A stretch of DNA of 64,000 nt, taken from the NCBI GenBank assembly GCA_009993955.1, contig JAACSL010000004.1, positions 107,969-171,968 on the forward strand, read 5' to 3'. The notes under the pieces are model-generated. The model saw only the letters and a list, made by a program, of their open reading frames with translations, made no database searches and was not told the origin of the DNA. The position numbers were made by a program, and so were the translations under genes. Numbering within the stretch: the stretch's first letter is position 1; the number at the start of each line of letters is the position of its first letter. Below are positions 27,772 through 36,493 of the stretch, piece after piece. This DNA comes from Paraglaciecola sp. Lineage in GTDB: Bacteria; Pseudomonadota; Gammaproteobacteria; Enterobacterales; Alteromonadaceae.

Positions 27772-28988
27772 GCTGGTTGAAACTCAGTTTATTCAGTATG
27801 TTTTTTAGCGTCAATGTCAGTGCAGTTGAGTTAAATGTGTTAACACAATTCAACTATGTACTTGCCGATGACCGAGCATCTTGGTTCGAACGTGACACCG
27901 GCATACTGGCGTACTCGGATAATGGATTCCATCAACAACAAAGCCTTGCGGTCATTTCTGATAGTTTTAGTTCTGGACTCAGTTACGAAGCGGTGGGGCA
28001 TTACTACCAACAAGGTGAGCAGCATGTAGGCTTCAGCCAAGCTTTTGTCAGCTACAAACCCTTGAGTGGCGATCATCTGCGCTGGCGTGGTCGTGTTGGG
28101 GTATTTTACCCTAAAGTGTCGTTGGAAAATGTTGATCTAGGTTGGCTATCACCCTACACCTACACACAATCAGCCATCAATAGTTGGTTTGGTGAGGAAC
28201 TGCGCACCACCGGGGCAGAACTGACGTTGTTTAGTGCTGGGCGCAGCCGTAACAGTGCGTTTTCTTTTGAGTTGAATACTGCTGCATTTAAAGCCAATGA
28301 TTCGATGGGCGCGGTTCTCACGTGGCGTGGTTTTGCTTTGCATGACAGACAAAGCCTGAATCATGAGCAAATTCCCGTTGCGCCCTATCCGACAGTGATT
28401 GACGCTGACGGTTTGAATCATCCCGGCTACGTCGAGCCTTTCCACGAATTTGATGTGAAATTTGGCTATTACGTCGGCGCCCATGTGGATTATTTTAAGC
28501 AAAGTAGCCTGCGTTATTATTACTACGATAATCAAGCAGATCCCAATGCGGTTAATCCACAGCGTTTGTACGGCTGGCGCAGCTATTTTCATTCACTTGC
28601 CCTACAACATAAGTTTAATGCCAATACGCGGATAGTCGGGCAGTGGTTGGCGGGTCACACGGTCATGGGCGAGCATTTTGTTGCTGCCGACTTTGATGCA
28701 TGGTTTGTGCTGCTCAGTCATGGCCAAGACGCACACCGATTCAGTCTGCGTTACGACCATTTTAGTGTGACGGAAGACGATGTATTTCCGTGGGATTGGA
28801 ATGATAGTCACGGCGCAGCGTGGACCGCGGCATGGCGCTATGATCTAAACGATAATTGGCAAGTTGGTGCTGAACTGCACTGGAATAAAAATTATGCGCA
28901 CAGTCGTCAATCCTTGAATCAAGACCGACAAATTAGTCAACAACAAAGCATGGTAGTGCTGCAATACCGCTTTGCGGCTCAACCCTAA
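27768..28988 (+). CDS. Outer-membrane beta-barrel-like protein of unknown function
   Basis: A 406-residue protein with a signal peptide ('VNVSAVEL', ~19 residues) and a pattern of alternating hydrophobic and polar residues rich in Tyr, Trp, Phe and His through its whole length, ending 'MVVLQYRFAAQP'. A terminal aromatic strand of this kind fits a porin-like barrel. No TonB plug is seen. It starts within the stop codon of the GGDEF/EAL gene (ATGA), so translation is coupled, and it is the last gene of the three-gene unit. No closer family name can be given. Confidence 0.72.
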   Translation: MSWLKLSLFSMFFSVNVSAVELNVLTQFNYVLADDRASWFERDTGILAYSDNGFHQQQSLAVISDSFSSGLSYEAVGHYYQQGEQHVGFSQAFVSYKPLSGDHLRWRGRVGVFYPKVSLENVDLGWLSPYTYTQSAINSWFGEELRTTGAELTLFSAGRSRNSAFSFELNTAAFKANDSMGAVLTWRGFALHDRQSLNHEQIPVAPYPTVIDADGLNHPGYVEPFHEFDVKFGYYVGAHVDYFKQSSLRYYYYDNQADPNAVNPQRLYGWRSYFHSLALQHKFNANTRIVGQWLAGHTVMGEHFVAADFDAWFVLLSHGQDAHRFSLRYDHFSVTEDDVFPWDWNDSHGAAWTAAWRYDLNDNWQVGAELHWNKNYAHSRQSLNQDRQISQQQSMVVLQYRFAAQP

Positions 28989-29020
28989 AAAAATAAGCCA
29001 GCTTAGGTATCAAGCTGGCT
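28987..29020 (-). terminator. Terminator of the DUF481 gene, shared with the converging operon
   Basis: A perfect 9-bp stem (AGCCAGCTT / AAGCTGGCT) with a 7-nt loop. On the minus strand it is followed by a run of seven T residues (28987-28993), a strong signal; on the plus strand it lies just after the 28988 stop but has only a weak T stretch. Confidence 0.85.
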
Positions 29021-29080
29021 CATTCATGTGTAGCTCGTCATTGCACCGCCTATCAAGCGGTGGGTGACACGCTGCTGATG

Positions 29081-29836
29081 TTAGAAAAAGGTATACACCA
29101 CCGTGACAGCCGTCTGGGTATCTAAGTTCTTGGTTCCCTCGGCCACATCGGAGTTGTGATCCATGATCAACGATAGTTTCAATGACAAACTGCCGTTGAT
29201 TTGCGCAGAGACTGAGGTCTCAGATTTAGACTTAGTATTATTACTGCCGACTTCTGAAGACAATAATTGTTTAAACGTTGAGGTATCAGAAATTTTCCAT
29301 TGGTAATCTATGGCTCCCCTGACAATCACGCCGTCTTCGTTTTCACCTTTAGTTACCACATTGCCATTGGCATCCACCACATCATTTCTTTTCGCAAACG
29401 AGTAACCAGGACCGATGCTGTAAGTAAATTTACTGGTTTCGTCGTCCCACAATTTTTGCTGCCAACCCGCTGCCAATGTTGCTTGGTAGTCGTAGCTGCT
29501 AAATTTATCGTCTGCATAAGACGCAAAACCAAATAGGCGATGGTCAGGGTTATCTAATTTATAGTTACCTTGGCCGGAGACGAAATATTTTTGTGCGGTG
29601 GTTTGTGATACACCGTCAATCTCATCTTTTTTGTACAGCCCTTCAACGCTGAAGTCATTACTCCATTTCTCCAACTCTTGATGAGCGGCAAGTTTGCCTT
29701 TGAATGAAGTGGTTTTGGTATTACCCGAAGTGGAGATAAAACCAAACTCACCGTCCATCGACAGGGGTTTCACTTCGTCAGCCGCAAACACACTAACACT
29801 GCTAGTTAGGGCCAAAACTAATATGCTTTTTTTCAT
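29081..29836 (-). CDS. DUF481 (YdiY-like) outer-membrane protein, copy 1
   Basis: A 251-residue protein with signal peptide ('SVFAADE', ~19 residues) and a DUF481 beta barrel: 'GEFGFISTSGNTKTTSFKGK', 'NPDHRLFGFASYADDKFSSY', 'IGPGYSFAKR' and a final strand ending in 'VYTFF', with a terminal aromatic residue. Family members include the salt-induced E. coli protein YdiY; the molecular function is unknown. It follows the second DUF481 gene by 81 bp on the same strand; strong sequence similarity shows the two are paralogues. Confidence 0.88.
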   Translation of the reverse strand: MKKSILVLALTSSVSVFAADEVKPLSMDGEFGFISTSGNTKTTSFKGKLAAHQELEKWSNDFSVEGLYKKDEIDGVSQTTAQKYFVSGQGNYKLDNPDHRLFGFASYADDKFSSYDYQATLAAGWQQKLWDDETSKFTYSIGPGYSFAKRNDVVDANGNVVTKGENEDGVIVRGAIDYQWKISDTSTFKQLLSSEVGSNNTKSKSETSVSAQINGSLSLKLSLIMDHNSDVAEGTKNLDTQTAVTVVYTFF

Positions 29837-29917
29837 GTAAATTTTCCTTGTACTGAAAATAGATTCTGTTGAGTTGAGTGATAGGCGTTAGATCAAGTTT
29901 ATCAGCAATATGGCTTA

Positions 29918-30709
29918 TTAAAAAAACTGATAAACCAAGGTGACCGCGGTTTCTGTATCAAGTTGCTGTTTGCTGCTGTCGACGCTGGTGTCATGGTTCA
30001 TCACAAAGGTTAACTTCATCGCTAAAGACGCGTTTATTTTGGTTGATAGTGAGGTTTCTGATTTGGTCTTTGTCGCGTTGGTGGCGGCTTCGGCACTGAC
30101 AAATTGACGAAATGACGCAGTTTTACTGAACTTACGTTTGTATTCAAAGGCTGCACGCAAAATAACGCCTTGATCGTCATCGAGTTTTTTTTCTGGCTCA
30201 TATTTTGAAATGGCATAACCTGGCCCAAGGCTGTATTTTAACTCACTGGTCTCATCCCGCCACAATCGTGAGGTCCAGCCAGCAGCCACCGAAGATTGAT
30301 AATCAAAACCGCTGAAGCGCTTGTCTTCATATTCGGCATACAAAAAAATACGGTGATCAGGATTTTTTAATTTGTAGTCTAGCTGTGCAGATACAAACAA
30401 TTTCTGCGCCGAGGTGGCGCTGATGCGTTGACCATCAACGACACTGCTGCTGCGTTTATATAATAAGTCGCTAATCACTTGATAACTCCAGTGAGATAGC
30501 TCTTGGCTGGTATTCATTTTTGCGGTGACGGTTTTGGTGTTGGTATTGCCTGATGCTACCACCATGCCAAATTCCCCGATCATCGACAACTCAGTGCTTT
30601 CACCGATGGCATAACCTGGCTTATCTGCCAAGTACAGTGCGCGCATAATGTTCAGCTGGGCATGGCTATTTATTGCCACAAATAATAATAAAAACAGGAA
30701 TTTAGCCAT
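29918..30709 (-). CDS. DUF481 (YdiY-like) outer-membrane protein, copy 2
   Basis: A 263-residue paralogue of the protein at 29081, with a signal peptide ('INSHAQL', ~17 residues) and the same barrel landmarks: 'GEFGMVVASGNTNTKTV', 'NPDHRIFLYAEYEDKRFSGF', 'LGPGYAISKYE' and the ending 'LVYQFF'. It differs by a longer N-terminal linker and an altered loop after the pore midpoint. The tandem arrangement suggests duplication in this lineage, with later divergence. The function is unknown. Confidence 0.87.
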   Translation of the reverse strand: MAKFLFLLLFVAINSHAQLNIMRALYLADKPGYAIGESTELSMIGEFGMVVASGNTNTKTVTAKMNTSQELSHWSYQVISDLLYKRSSSVVDGQRISATSAQKLFVSAQLDYKLKNPDHRIFLYAEYEDKRFSGFDYQSSVAAGWTSRLWRDETSELKYSLGPGYAISKYEPEKKLDDDQGVILRAAFEYKRKFSKTASFRQFVSAEAATNATKTKSETSLSTKINASLAMKLTFVMNHDTSVDSSKQQLDTETAVTLVYQFF

Positions 30710-30808
30710 CTATCCAAGTGGTCTTTTCAACGCTTGTTGGCATTGTATAGAATAATGTTGCCTATGTGAAAACCTAATCGCCCTAACATCCGCCCTGAAT
30801 GGCCGATT

Positions 30809-31657
30809 TTACTTGCTCATACGGGGATTCATAATGGCAATAATACTGTCGGCTTCCATGGAGGCGTATTTCACTGCGTCATGCAGATCATCCTGATCAA
30901 GTTTAAGTGATTTAAGCACCAAAGGAGTCACCAGTTGCCCCACGGTATACAGTCCGTCGTTGGTCATGCCAACACTGGCTCTCACCGCAATGTAGATAAT
31001 CGCGATTTCTTTGTTTTGCAGTGCCATATTTTCTTGATGAATATGCATGACCGGGGTGTAGAGTTGCGACGGTAAACGCCACATTTCTAACAGATCAGCA
31101 CTGCAGCGCGCAAAATCAAAACCGAGTATTTGTTGTTGGCGTTTCCAAGGACTGGTTACCGCATCGTACTGATTGCATTGAATGGCCATATCTGGCGCTT
31201 GTACTGCCACCAATAATTCGCCGATATTGTGCAACAAGCCCAACAAGAAAAAGCGCTCGCTGCCGCGCACCCGAGCGATTTTGGCGAGATGCTTGGCCAC
31301 TAATCCTGCATACACGCTCTGTAACCAAAAGCGTTTTAAATCAATCACATCACTACTAAAGTGCTCAAACGCTGAACTCGCGGTCTCTGCCATGACCAAA
31401 TTATACAGTGCCTCTCCGCCAATAACGCCAATGGCCTTTGATAACGTATCAATTTGGGATTCGAAGCGAAACAGCGGAGAATTAGCCAATTTGAGGAGCT
31501 TCGACGACAACGACGGATCGAGGGCAATCAAGTTACCAATGTCATCAAGGCTGGTATTGCTGTCATCCAACATGGTGCGAATACGCACACAAATATCGGG
31601 TAATGCAAAGGATTGACTGGCGACTTTCGCTATATCTTTGGGCGTTAATGGCAACAT
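30809..31657 (-). CDS. HDOD domain protein
   Basis: A 282-residue cytoplasmic protein consisting of one HDOD domain ('LPDICVRIRTMLDDSNTSLD', 'LIALDPSLSSKLLKLANSPLF', 'GVIGGEALYNLV'). HDOD domains are related to HD phosphohydrolases but usually lack catalysis; here the HD position reads 'LLHNIGELL', so metal-dependent phosphodiesterase activity is not expected. They appear in signalling, often with c-di-GMP proteins. It is a single gene, 99 bp before the DUF481 pair, and divergent from the acyltransferase gene at 31898. Confidence 0.88.
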   Translation of the reverse strand: MLPLTPKDIAKVASQSFALPDICVRIRTMLDDSNTSLDDIGNLIALDPSLSSKLLKLANSPLFRFESQIDTLSKAIGVIGGEALYNLVMAETASSAFEHFSSDVIDLKRFWLQSVYAGLVAKHLAKIARVRGSERFFLLGLLHNIGELLVAVQAPDMAIQCNQYDAVTSPWKRQQQILGFDFARCSADLLEMWRLPSQLYTPVMHIHQENMALQNKEIAIIYIAVRASVGMTNDGLYTVGQLVTPLVLKSLKLDQDDLHDAVKYASMEADSIIAIMNPRMSK

Positions 31658-31897
31658 GGCTTAATTCAGTGCGGTAATCGATGCCATCATTATAGCGAGA
31701 TGAAAATAGAGTGCTAGCGGTCATTTTTGCATCACCAAGGTCGACAGCCTCTGCGGTAATAGATCGCTCCCTCACACAGCCTTAAAAATTCGCGGGATGT
31801 TGATGCATAGTTGTGTATAACAACAATAAATATGTATCTTTAGCAAGATGGTGTATTTTAACAAAATATTTACACTTATCGGTGGTGAGACAGCCAA

Positions 31898-33346
31898 ATG
31901 GAAGCGTTATCGGGACTTGATGCATCATTCTTGTTTCTTGAAACTGCAAAAATCCCTATGCATATCGGGGGAGTTGCGATTCTCGAAGGCTCGATAAAGT
32001 TCGAAGATTTTAAAGCCTACATCGAAGAACGTTTACACACAGTGGATAAGCTGACACAAAAGTTAGTGACCGTGCCCATGAGTCTAGATCGACCTTATTG
32101 GGTGGATGATCCAGATTTTGATATCAACATGCACTTGCACCATACGGCGCTGCCCAAACCCGGCGGTTGGCGTGAGCTGCGTTATTTGGCCTCACGCTTG
32201 TTTTCCCAGCATCTTAATCGCGAACGGCCCTTGTGGGAGTTCATCTTTGTTGAAGGTTTAGACTCCATTCCCCAGGTTCCCAAAGGCTCAGTGGCGTTAA
32301 TATCAAAGGTTCACCATGCAGGCTTTGATGGTAAATCTGGCGCAGATTTAATGAGCATGTTATTTGATGTATCACCCACACCGCGTAAGGTAAAACCTAA
32401 ATTAACTAAGCAGATTGGAGAGGTGCCTGGGCCTTTGGCTTTAATGGCAAAAAGCGCCTTTAACTTTGCCACTCGTCCAGGGAAATTACCGGGTTTAGTG
32501 TGGGATACCGGTAAAGCGACTCTCAGAGCCGGTTATATGACACGAGTCCAAGGCATTGCCTCACCCACTTTACCGTTTCGCGCGCCAAAAACACTGTTCA
32601 ATGATACCGTCGAGGTCGAACGGGTCTGGAATTCTGCGATTTTAGATTTGAGTCGTGTCAAAGTGCTGCGCAAAGTGGTGGAAGGTGCCACCTTAAATGA
32701 CGTGATACTTGCGATTTGTGCGGGTGCTCTGCGTCGCTATTTACTCGAAAAAGATGAGTTGCCGGCGCGTCCTTTGGTGGCCATGGTGCCTGTTTCAACA
32801 CGCACCGATGCGGAAAAAAATGCCATGGGCAATCAGGTGTCAGCCATGTATGTGCAGCTCGCTACAGACATTGATGATCCCATCAAGCGCCTGCAGAAAA
32901 TCTACTTAAATACGACAGTGGGTAAGTTATATCAGGATGCTATTGATGCGCGCAGCCTAATGGGATTTGCTGAGATGATACCTTTTGGTTTGGCGGGGGT
33001 AGCAGCGCGTTTTTATTCCAGAGCCGCCATAGCGAAAAAACACAATCCATTTTTTAATTTGGTTATCACCAACGTGCCTGGTCCACAAATCCCATTGTAT
33101 TTGGCGGGGCACAAGCTCATCGTCAATATGGGCACCGCACCAATATTTGATGGCATGGGTTTGATCATTCCAATATGCAGCTATAACGGAACGATTTCTA
33201 TCAGCCCAACTAGCGCCGTTAACCTCATGCCAGACTTAGATAAATTTACCCGATACATTCGTGATAGTGCCAACGAATTGGAAGCCGCGGTCACCCAACG
33301 ATTAATCGAAAGAGAGGCCTTAAAGCGCCTGATGCAAGAACCTTAA
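31898..33346 (+). CDS. Wax ester synthase/diacylglycerol acyltransferase (WS/DGAT)
   Basis: A 482-residue bifunctional acyltransferase that joins acyl-CoA with a fatty alcohol or diacylglycerol to form storage wax esters or triacylglycerol at the inner membrane. The catalytic 'HHAGFDG' (139-145, HHxxxDG) is intact. The N-terminal 'LSGLDASFLFLET' and the C-terminal 'NLVITNVPGPQIPLYLAG' are typical of the family. It is the first of three consecutive plus-strand genes with alpha/beta hydrolases. The stop codon overlaps an ATG at 33346. Neutral lipid storage is characteristic of many marine hydrocarbon- and lipid-using bacteria. Confidence 0.93.
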   Translation: MEALSGLDASFLFLETAKIPMHIGGVAILEGSIKFEDFKAYIEERLHTVDKLTQKLVTVPMSLDRPYWVDDPDFDINMHLHHTALPKPGGWRELRYLASRLFSQHLNRERPLWEFIFVEGLDSIPQVPKGSVALISKVHHAGFDGKSGADLMSMLFDVSPTPRKVKPKLTKQIGEVPGPLALMAKSAFNFATRPGKLPGLVWDTGKATLRAGYMTRVQGIASPTLPFRAPKTLFNDTVEVERVWNSAILDLSRVKVLRKVVEGATLNDVILAICAGALRRYLLEKDELPARPLVAMVPVSTRTDAEKNAMGNQVSAMYVQLATDIDDPIKRLQKIYLNTTVGKLYQDAIDARSLMGFAEMIPFGLAGVAARFYSRAAIAKKHNPFFNLVITNVPGPQIPLYLAGHKLIVNMGTAPIFDGMGLIIPICSYNGTISISPTSAVNLMPDLDKFTRYIRDSANELEAAVTQRLIEREALKRLMQEP

Positions 33347-33357
33347 TGAGGCATATT

Positions 33358-34149
33358 ATGCAGCAACCTCACGATCCCACCTTAAGTTTAAAACCTTCCT
33401 TCATGCACATGTTGGCAGAGGGGCGCAGCGTGTTTGAATTTGGCGCCGCCAGCTTAGCTCTACCGATGTTGATGTCAGCACCACGCGGCGATGGACATCC
33501 GGTCATGGTACTTCCGGGATTTTTAGCCAGTGACATCAGTACCAAGCCGTTACGAGTTTTTCTAACATCAAAAGGCTATCAAGCTGTTGGCTGGGATTTG
33601 GGACGCAACTTAGGTAAACATTTGGTGGGCGGCAAGCACATCATCAGTGATGAGCTATTGGACAAGGTATTGACCTTAGCCGTGACACACAATCAACCCG
33701 TCAGTTTGATTGGTTGGAGTTTAGGTGGGATTTTAGCGCGTGAAATAGCGCGCCTAGCGCCCGAGTGTGTGCGGCAAGTGATTACCTTGGGTAGTCCATT
33801 TAATGGACCGCACGGTGCTGCGCCCATTGCCGCCAAACTTTTTGATCTTATTAATGGCGATGTGGCTAAAAAGAATCCACATGCTGTCGCGAAAATGCTT
33901 GAACCACCACCCGTGCCAACCAGTGCGCTGTATTCTCGTTCAGACGGTGTGGCGCATTGGCAGGCCTGTATCAATATGGTACCCGGCAGCCATGGGCATG
34001 TTGAAAATATTGAAGTTAAGGGAAGTCACATGGGACTGGGGCACAACGCTCAAGTATTATGGATCATCGCTGACCGCCTTGCTCAAGCGAGTGGCCAGTG
34101 GCAGCCATACACTGAGCGACGTCAGCGCCCAAGAACTTCAGCCCATTAA
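33358..34149 (+). CDS. Alpha/beta hydrolase, lipase-like
   Basis: A ~263-residue alpha/beta hydrolase without signal peptide. The strand-turn 'GHPVMVLPGFLASD' and the nucleophile elbow 'LIGWSLGGILARE' (Ser in GWSLGG) are followed by 'GSPFNGPHGA' and a likely catalytic His in 'GSHMGLGHN'. This resembles short lipases or PGAP1-type esterases. The start is placed at ATG 33358, six bases after GAGG; ATG 33346, inside the previous stop, lacks a site. Coupling to WS/DGAT suggests turnover or remodelling of storage lipid (inference). Confidence 0.82.
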   Translation: MQQPHDPTLSLKPSFMHMLAEGRSVFEFGAASLALPMLMSAPRGDGHPVMVLPGFLASDISTKPLRVFLTSKGYQAVGWDLGRNLGKHLVGGKHIISDELLDKVLTLAVTHNQPVSLIGWSLGGILAREIARLAPECVRQVITLGSPFNGPHGAAPIAAKLFDLINGDVAKKNPHAVAKMLEPPPVPTSALYSRSDGVAHWQACINMVPGSHGHVENIEVKGSHMGLGHNAQVLWIIADRLAQASGQWQPYTERRQRPRTSAH

Positions 34150-34171
34150 GCCTTGTTTGGAAAATGATGAC

Positions 34172-35083
34172 GTGACAGAACCTGTATATCACCCGGAACA
34201 GCAAATCGACGCTAATGGACTGAGGCTTAATTTTGATAGCTTTGGTGACCCCGCCCACCCCGTAATGATTTTAGTGATGGGTTTGGCAACCCAGATGATC
34301 TTTTGGGATAAAAAGTTTTGTCGTCATCTTGCCCAACAAGGTTATTGGGTGATCCGCTTCGATAACCGCGATATTGGTAAAAGCACTTGGTTAAAAACAG
34401 CTAAGGTGCCAGGGGCCTTGGCTTTTTTAAGCAATATTGTATTTGCTAAGAAAATGAAAGCGCCGTACTTACTGGATGATATGGCTAATGATACCTTGGC
34501 CTTGATGGATGCATTGACCATCGCCAAGGCCCATGTGGTAGGGGCATCGATGGGTGGCATGATCGCGCAAATCATGGCCATCAAAGCTCCGCAACGGGTG
34601 GCAAGTTTAACCTCGATTATGTCCACCACTGGTGATCGTTCGCTACCTAAACCCAATAAAGCAACCAGTTTGAAATTGTTAGGCTCGCCACCGCGTGAAG
34701 AGCAGGCTTTTATTAAACATGGGGTCGACATCTGGCGAATTTTACATGGTGATCACTACCCCTTTGAGGAAGAGCGCATTACTCACATGCTGCAAAAAGC
34801 GAGGGCTAGAGGCGTTAATCCAGCCGGTGTAAGTCGCCAATTAGCCGCCATTTTGGGTTCAGCTGATCGAACCTCAACGCTGTCGGCATTGAAGATGCCG
34901 TGTCTCGTGATCCATGGTGATGCTGACCCCTTGGTGCCTGTTGAGTGTGGCAAAGCAACCGCTAAGGCTATCCCCCATGCTCAATTAAAGATCTATCCGG
35001 GCATGGGGCATACCATTCCGGTGGAAATTGCCGCTGATATTATTCAAACCATTGTCAGCATGACCAAGGCGGCCGACGAGTAG
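34172..35083 (+). CDS. Alpha/beta hydrolase, esterase-like
   Basis: A ~303-residue alpha/beta hydrolase of the single-domain esterase/haloperoxidase type. The oxyanion region 'LVMGLATQMIFWDKKF' is followed by 'RFDNRDIGKST', the nucleophile elbow 'GASMGGMIAQ' (Ser), the acid in 'HGDADPLVP' and the His in 'GMGHTIP'. No ATG lies near the N-terminus; GTG 34172, preceded by GGAA, is the best start, with TTG 34157 as alternative. Longer readings overlap the previous gene. This is the third gene in the WS/DGAT run and the substrate is unknown. Confidence 0.82.
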   Translation: MTEPVYHPEQQIDANGLRLNFDSFGDPAHPVMILVMGLATQMIFWDKKFCRHLAQQGYWVIRFDNRDIGKSTWLKTAKVPGALAFLSNIVFAKKMKAPYLLDDMANDTLALMDALTIAKAHVVGASMGGMIAQIMAIKAPQRVASLTSIMSTTGDRSLPKPNKATSLKLLGSPPREEQAFIKHGVDIWRILHGDHYPFEEERITHMLQKARARGVNPAGVSRQLAAILGSADRTSTLSALKMPCLVIHGDADPLVPVECGKATAKAIPHAQLKIYPGMGHTIPVEIAADIIQTIVSMTKAADE

Positions 35084-35139
35084 AGTATACGTTTAGCCCT
35101 TCATGGTAGTTCGCAGGTGGGTTTTGTTACCTGTTTATC

Positions 35140-35922
35140 CTATTTAAAACGGCTGAAAAGTCCATTAACACTGCGTACCATCCAGCGGGGATAGTGGGTG
35201 GCCCACTGCACAACCAACTTGTTAGCCAGTTTATCGAGAAAAACAACGTCGCCCTTCATGCTGGCTTTGTAGGCCTGTTCTGCCAGTTGCATGGGCTCGG
35301 CTTTTAGGAAACCCGGTATAAAGCGTTCTAGCCCGTCTGCATGACTGAGCATTTTGGTTTCTGTCATGCCAGGACACACACAGGTCACCGATACCCCAGT
35401 ACCACGCAACTCTTCAGCTAAGGCTTCACTGAACGACAAAACAAAGGCTTTGCTAGCGCCATAAGCGGCAAAATTAGGGGTAGGCATGAAGCTGGCGATG
35501 TAGCCTAAATTAACAATTTTTCCGCGTCCACGCGTTATCATGGCTTGCATAAAATACCGCGTCAGGTTGACTACGCTGACCACGTTTAACTGCAGCAAAT
35601 TATTAAGTTGCTGGAGGTTGCTCACGTACAGTTTTTCCACCTGCATCATGCCCGCATTATTCACCAATATGTCAATGTCGATCTGCGCTTCTTGGAGCTG
35701 AGTAAATAGCTGTAAAGCGGCATCACTGGGGACTAAATCCATGGCAATAACCAGCACATCTACGGCATATTTTGCTCTGATCTCGTCGGCCACTTGCTGC
35801 AATTTATCGTTATTGCGAGCCACTAATACCAGATTGTGCTGATGCTTTGCATAGATGTCGGCAAAACAACGCCCGATGCCTTCAGACGCGCCAGTGATCA
35901 GGGCAGTATTTAAATTTTGCAT
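35140..35922 (-). CDS. Short-chain dehydrogenase/reductase
   Basis: A 260-residue NAD(P)-dependent oxidoreductase with the coenzyme motif 'TGASEGIGR' (10-18), 'NNAGMM' and the catalytic 'YGASKAF' (YxxxK). The C-terminal part ('AEQAYKASMKGDVVFLDKLANKL') matches the group of SDRs often annotated as DltE-like or acyl-reductase-like. It converges with the esterase gene at 35083. A role in fatty aldehyde or ketone reduction next to the wax ester genes is possible but not shown by sequence. Confidence 0.88.
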   Translation of the reverse strand: MQNLNTALITGASEGIGRCFADIYAKHQHNLVLVARNNDKLQQVADEIRAKYAVDVLVIAMDLVPSDAALQLFTQLQEAQIDIDILVNNAGMMQVEKLYVSNLQQLNNLLQLNVVSVVNLTRYFMQAMITRGRGKIVNLGYIASFMPTPNFAAYGASKAFVLSFSEALAEELRGTGVSVTCVCPGMTETKMLSHADGLERFIPGFLKAEPMQLAEQAYKASMKGDVVFLDKLANKLVVQWATHYPRWMVRSVNGLFSRFK

Positions 35923-35952
35923 GGCACCTCCAATAGAATAATTATCAAGTGA

Positions 35953-36213
35953 TTAAGGATCTTGCTCTTCATCGAGCCACGAGATTTGCTGAGGGTTCGT
36001 GACTTTTTGAGCTTTTGGGAGTTTAGATAATGCCGCGCGTTTTTTGCGCATAACACAAGCTTTAACGATTTTACTTTGCACGTCTTGGGGTAATTTTATC
36101 CAATGCAAACGTTCGTCCCGGGAGCGATAACAACCCAGACAATACCCCGTTGGCCCAGATTGGCAGACGCCAATACACGGACTCGTAATGTCAAAGATTT
36201 CTATTTGCCGCAA
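35953..36213 (-). CDS. DUF1289 domain protein
   Basis: An 86-residue protein with a small cysteine motif: 'SPCIGVCQSGPTGYCLGCYRS', four cysteines that probably bind a metal, followed by 'DERLHWIKLP', the DUF1289 signature. The family is widespread in proteobacteria and has no assigned function. It lies 30 bp upstream of the SDR gene on the same strand, so the two may be cotranscribed. Confidence 0.87.
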   Translation of the reverse strand: MRQIEIFDITSPCIGVCQSGPTGYCLGCYRSRDERLHWIKLPQDVQSKIVKACVMRKKRAALSKLPKAQKVTNPQQISWLDEEQDP

Positions 36214-36444
36214 AGCATTGCCCTCAAGCCTCTGGAACAGACGTTACACACAACATCATAAACTTCATGATATGCCAAAAAGCCTCATGCTTACCACTTT
36301 ATAGCGCTGCGTGGGAAAGCGAGGTTAAATGCTTTGGTCGTTACATGTAATTAAAATTGGCGCACGGCAAACTAAGGGTAAGAATAAGCGAGGAAAAAAT
36401 GACGTGTTTGGTGGGCGTGGTGTAGGTCGTCCACAGCGTGGTAG

Positions 36445-36481
36445 AAAACCCTGTGACAAGCCACTTGGTCTTGTCACAGGG
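36445..36481 (-). terminator. Terminator of the M13 peptidase gene
   Basis: A perfect 12-bp stem (CCCTGTGACAAG / CTTGTCACAGGG) with a 9-nt loop just past the 36494 stop, followed on the minus strand by TTTT. Confidence 0.85.
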
Positions 36482-36493
36482 GGCGCAATCAAA

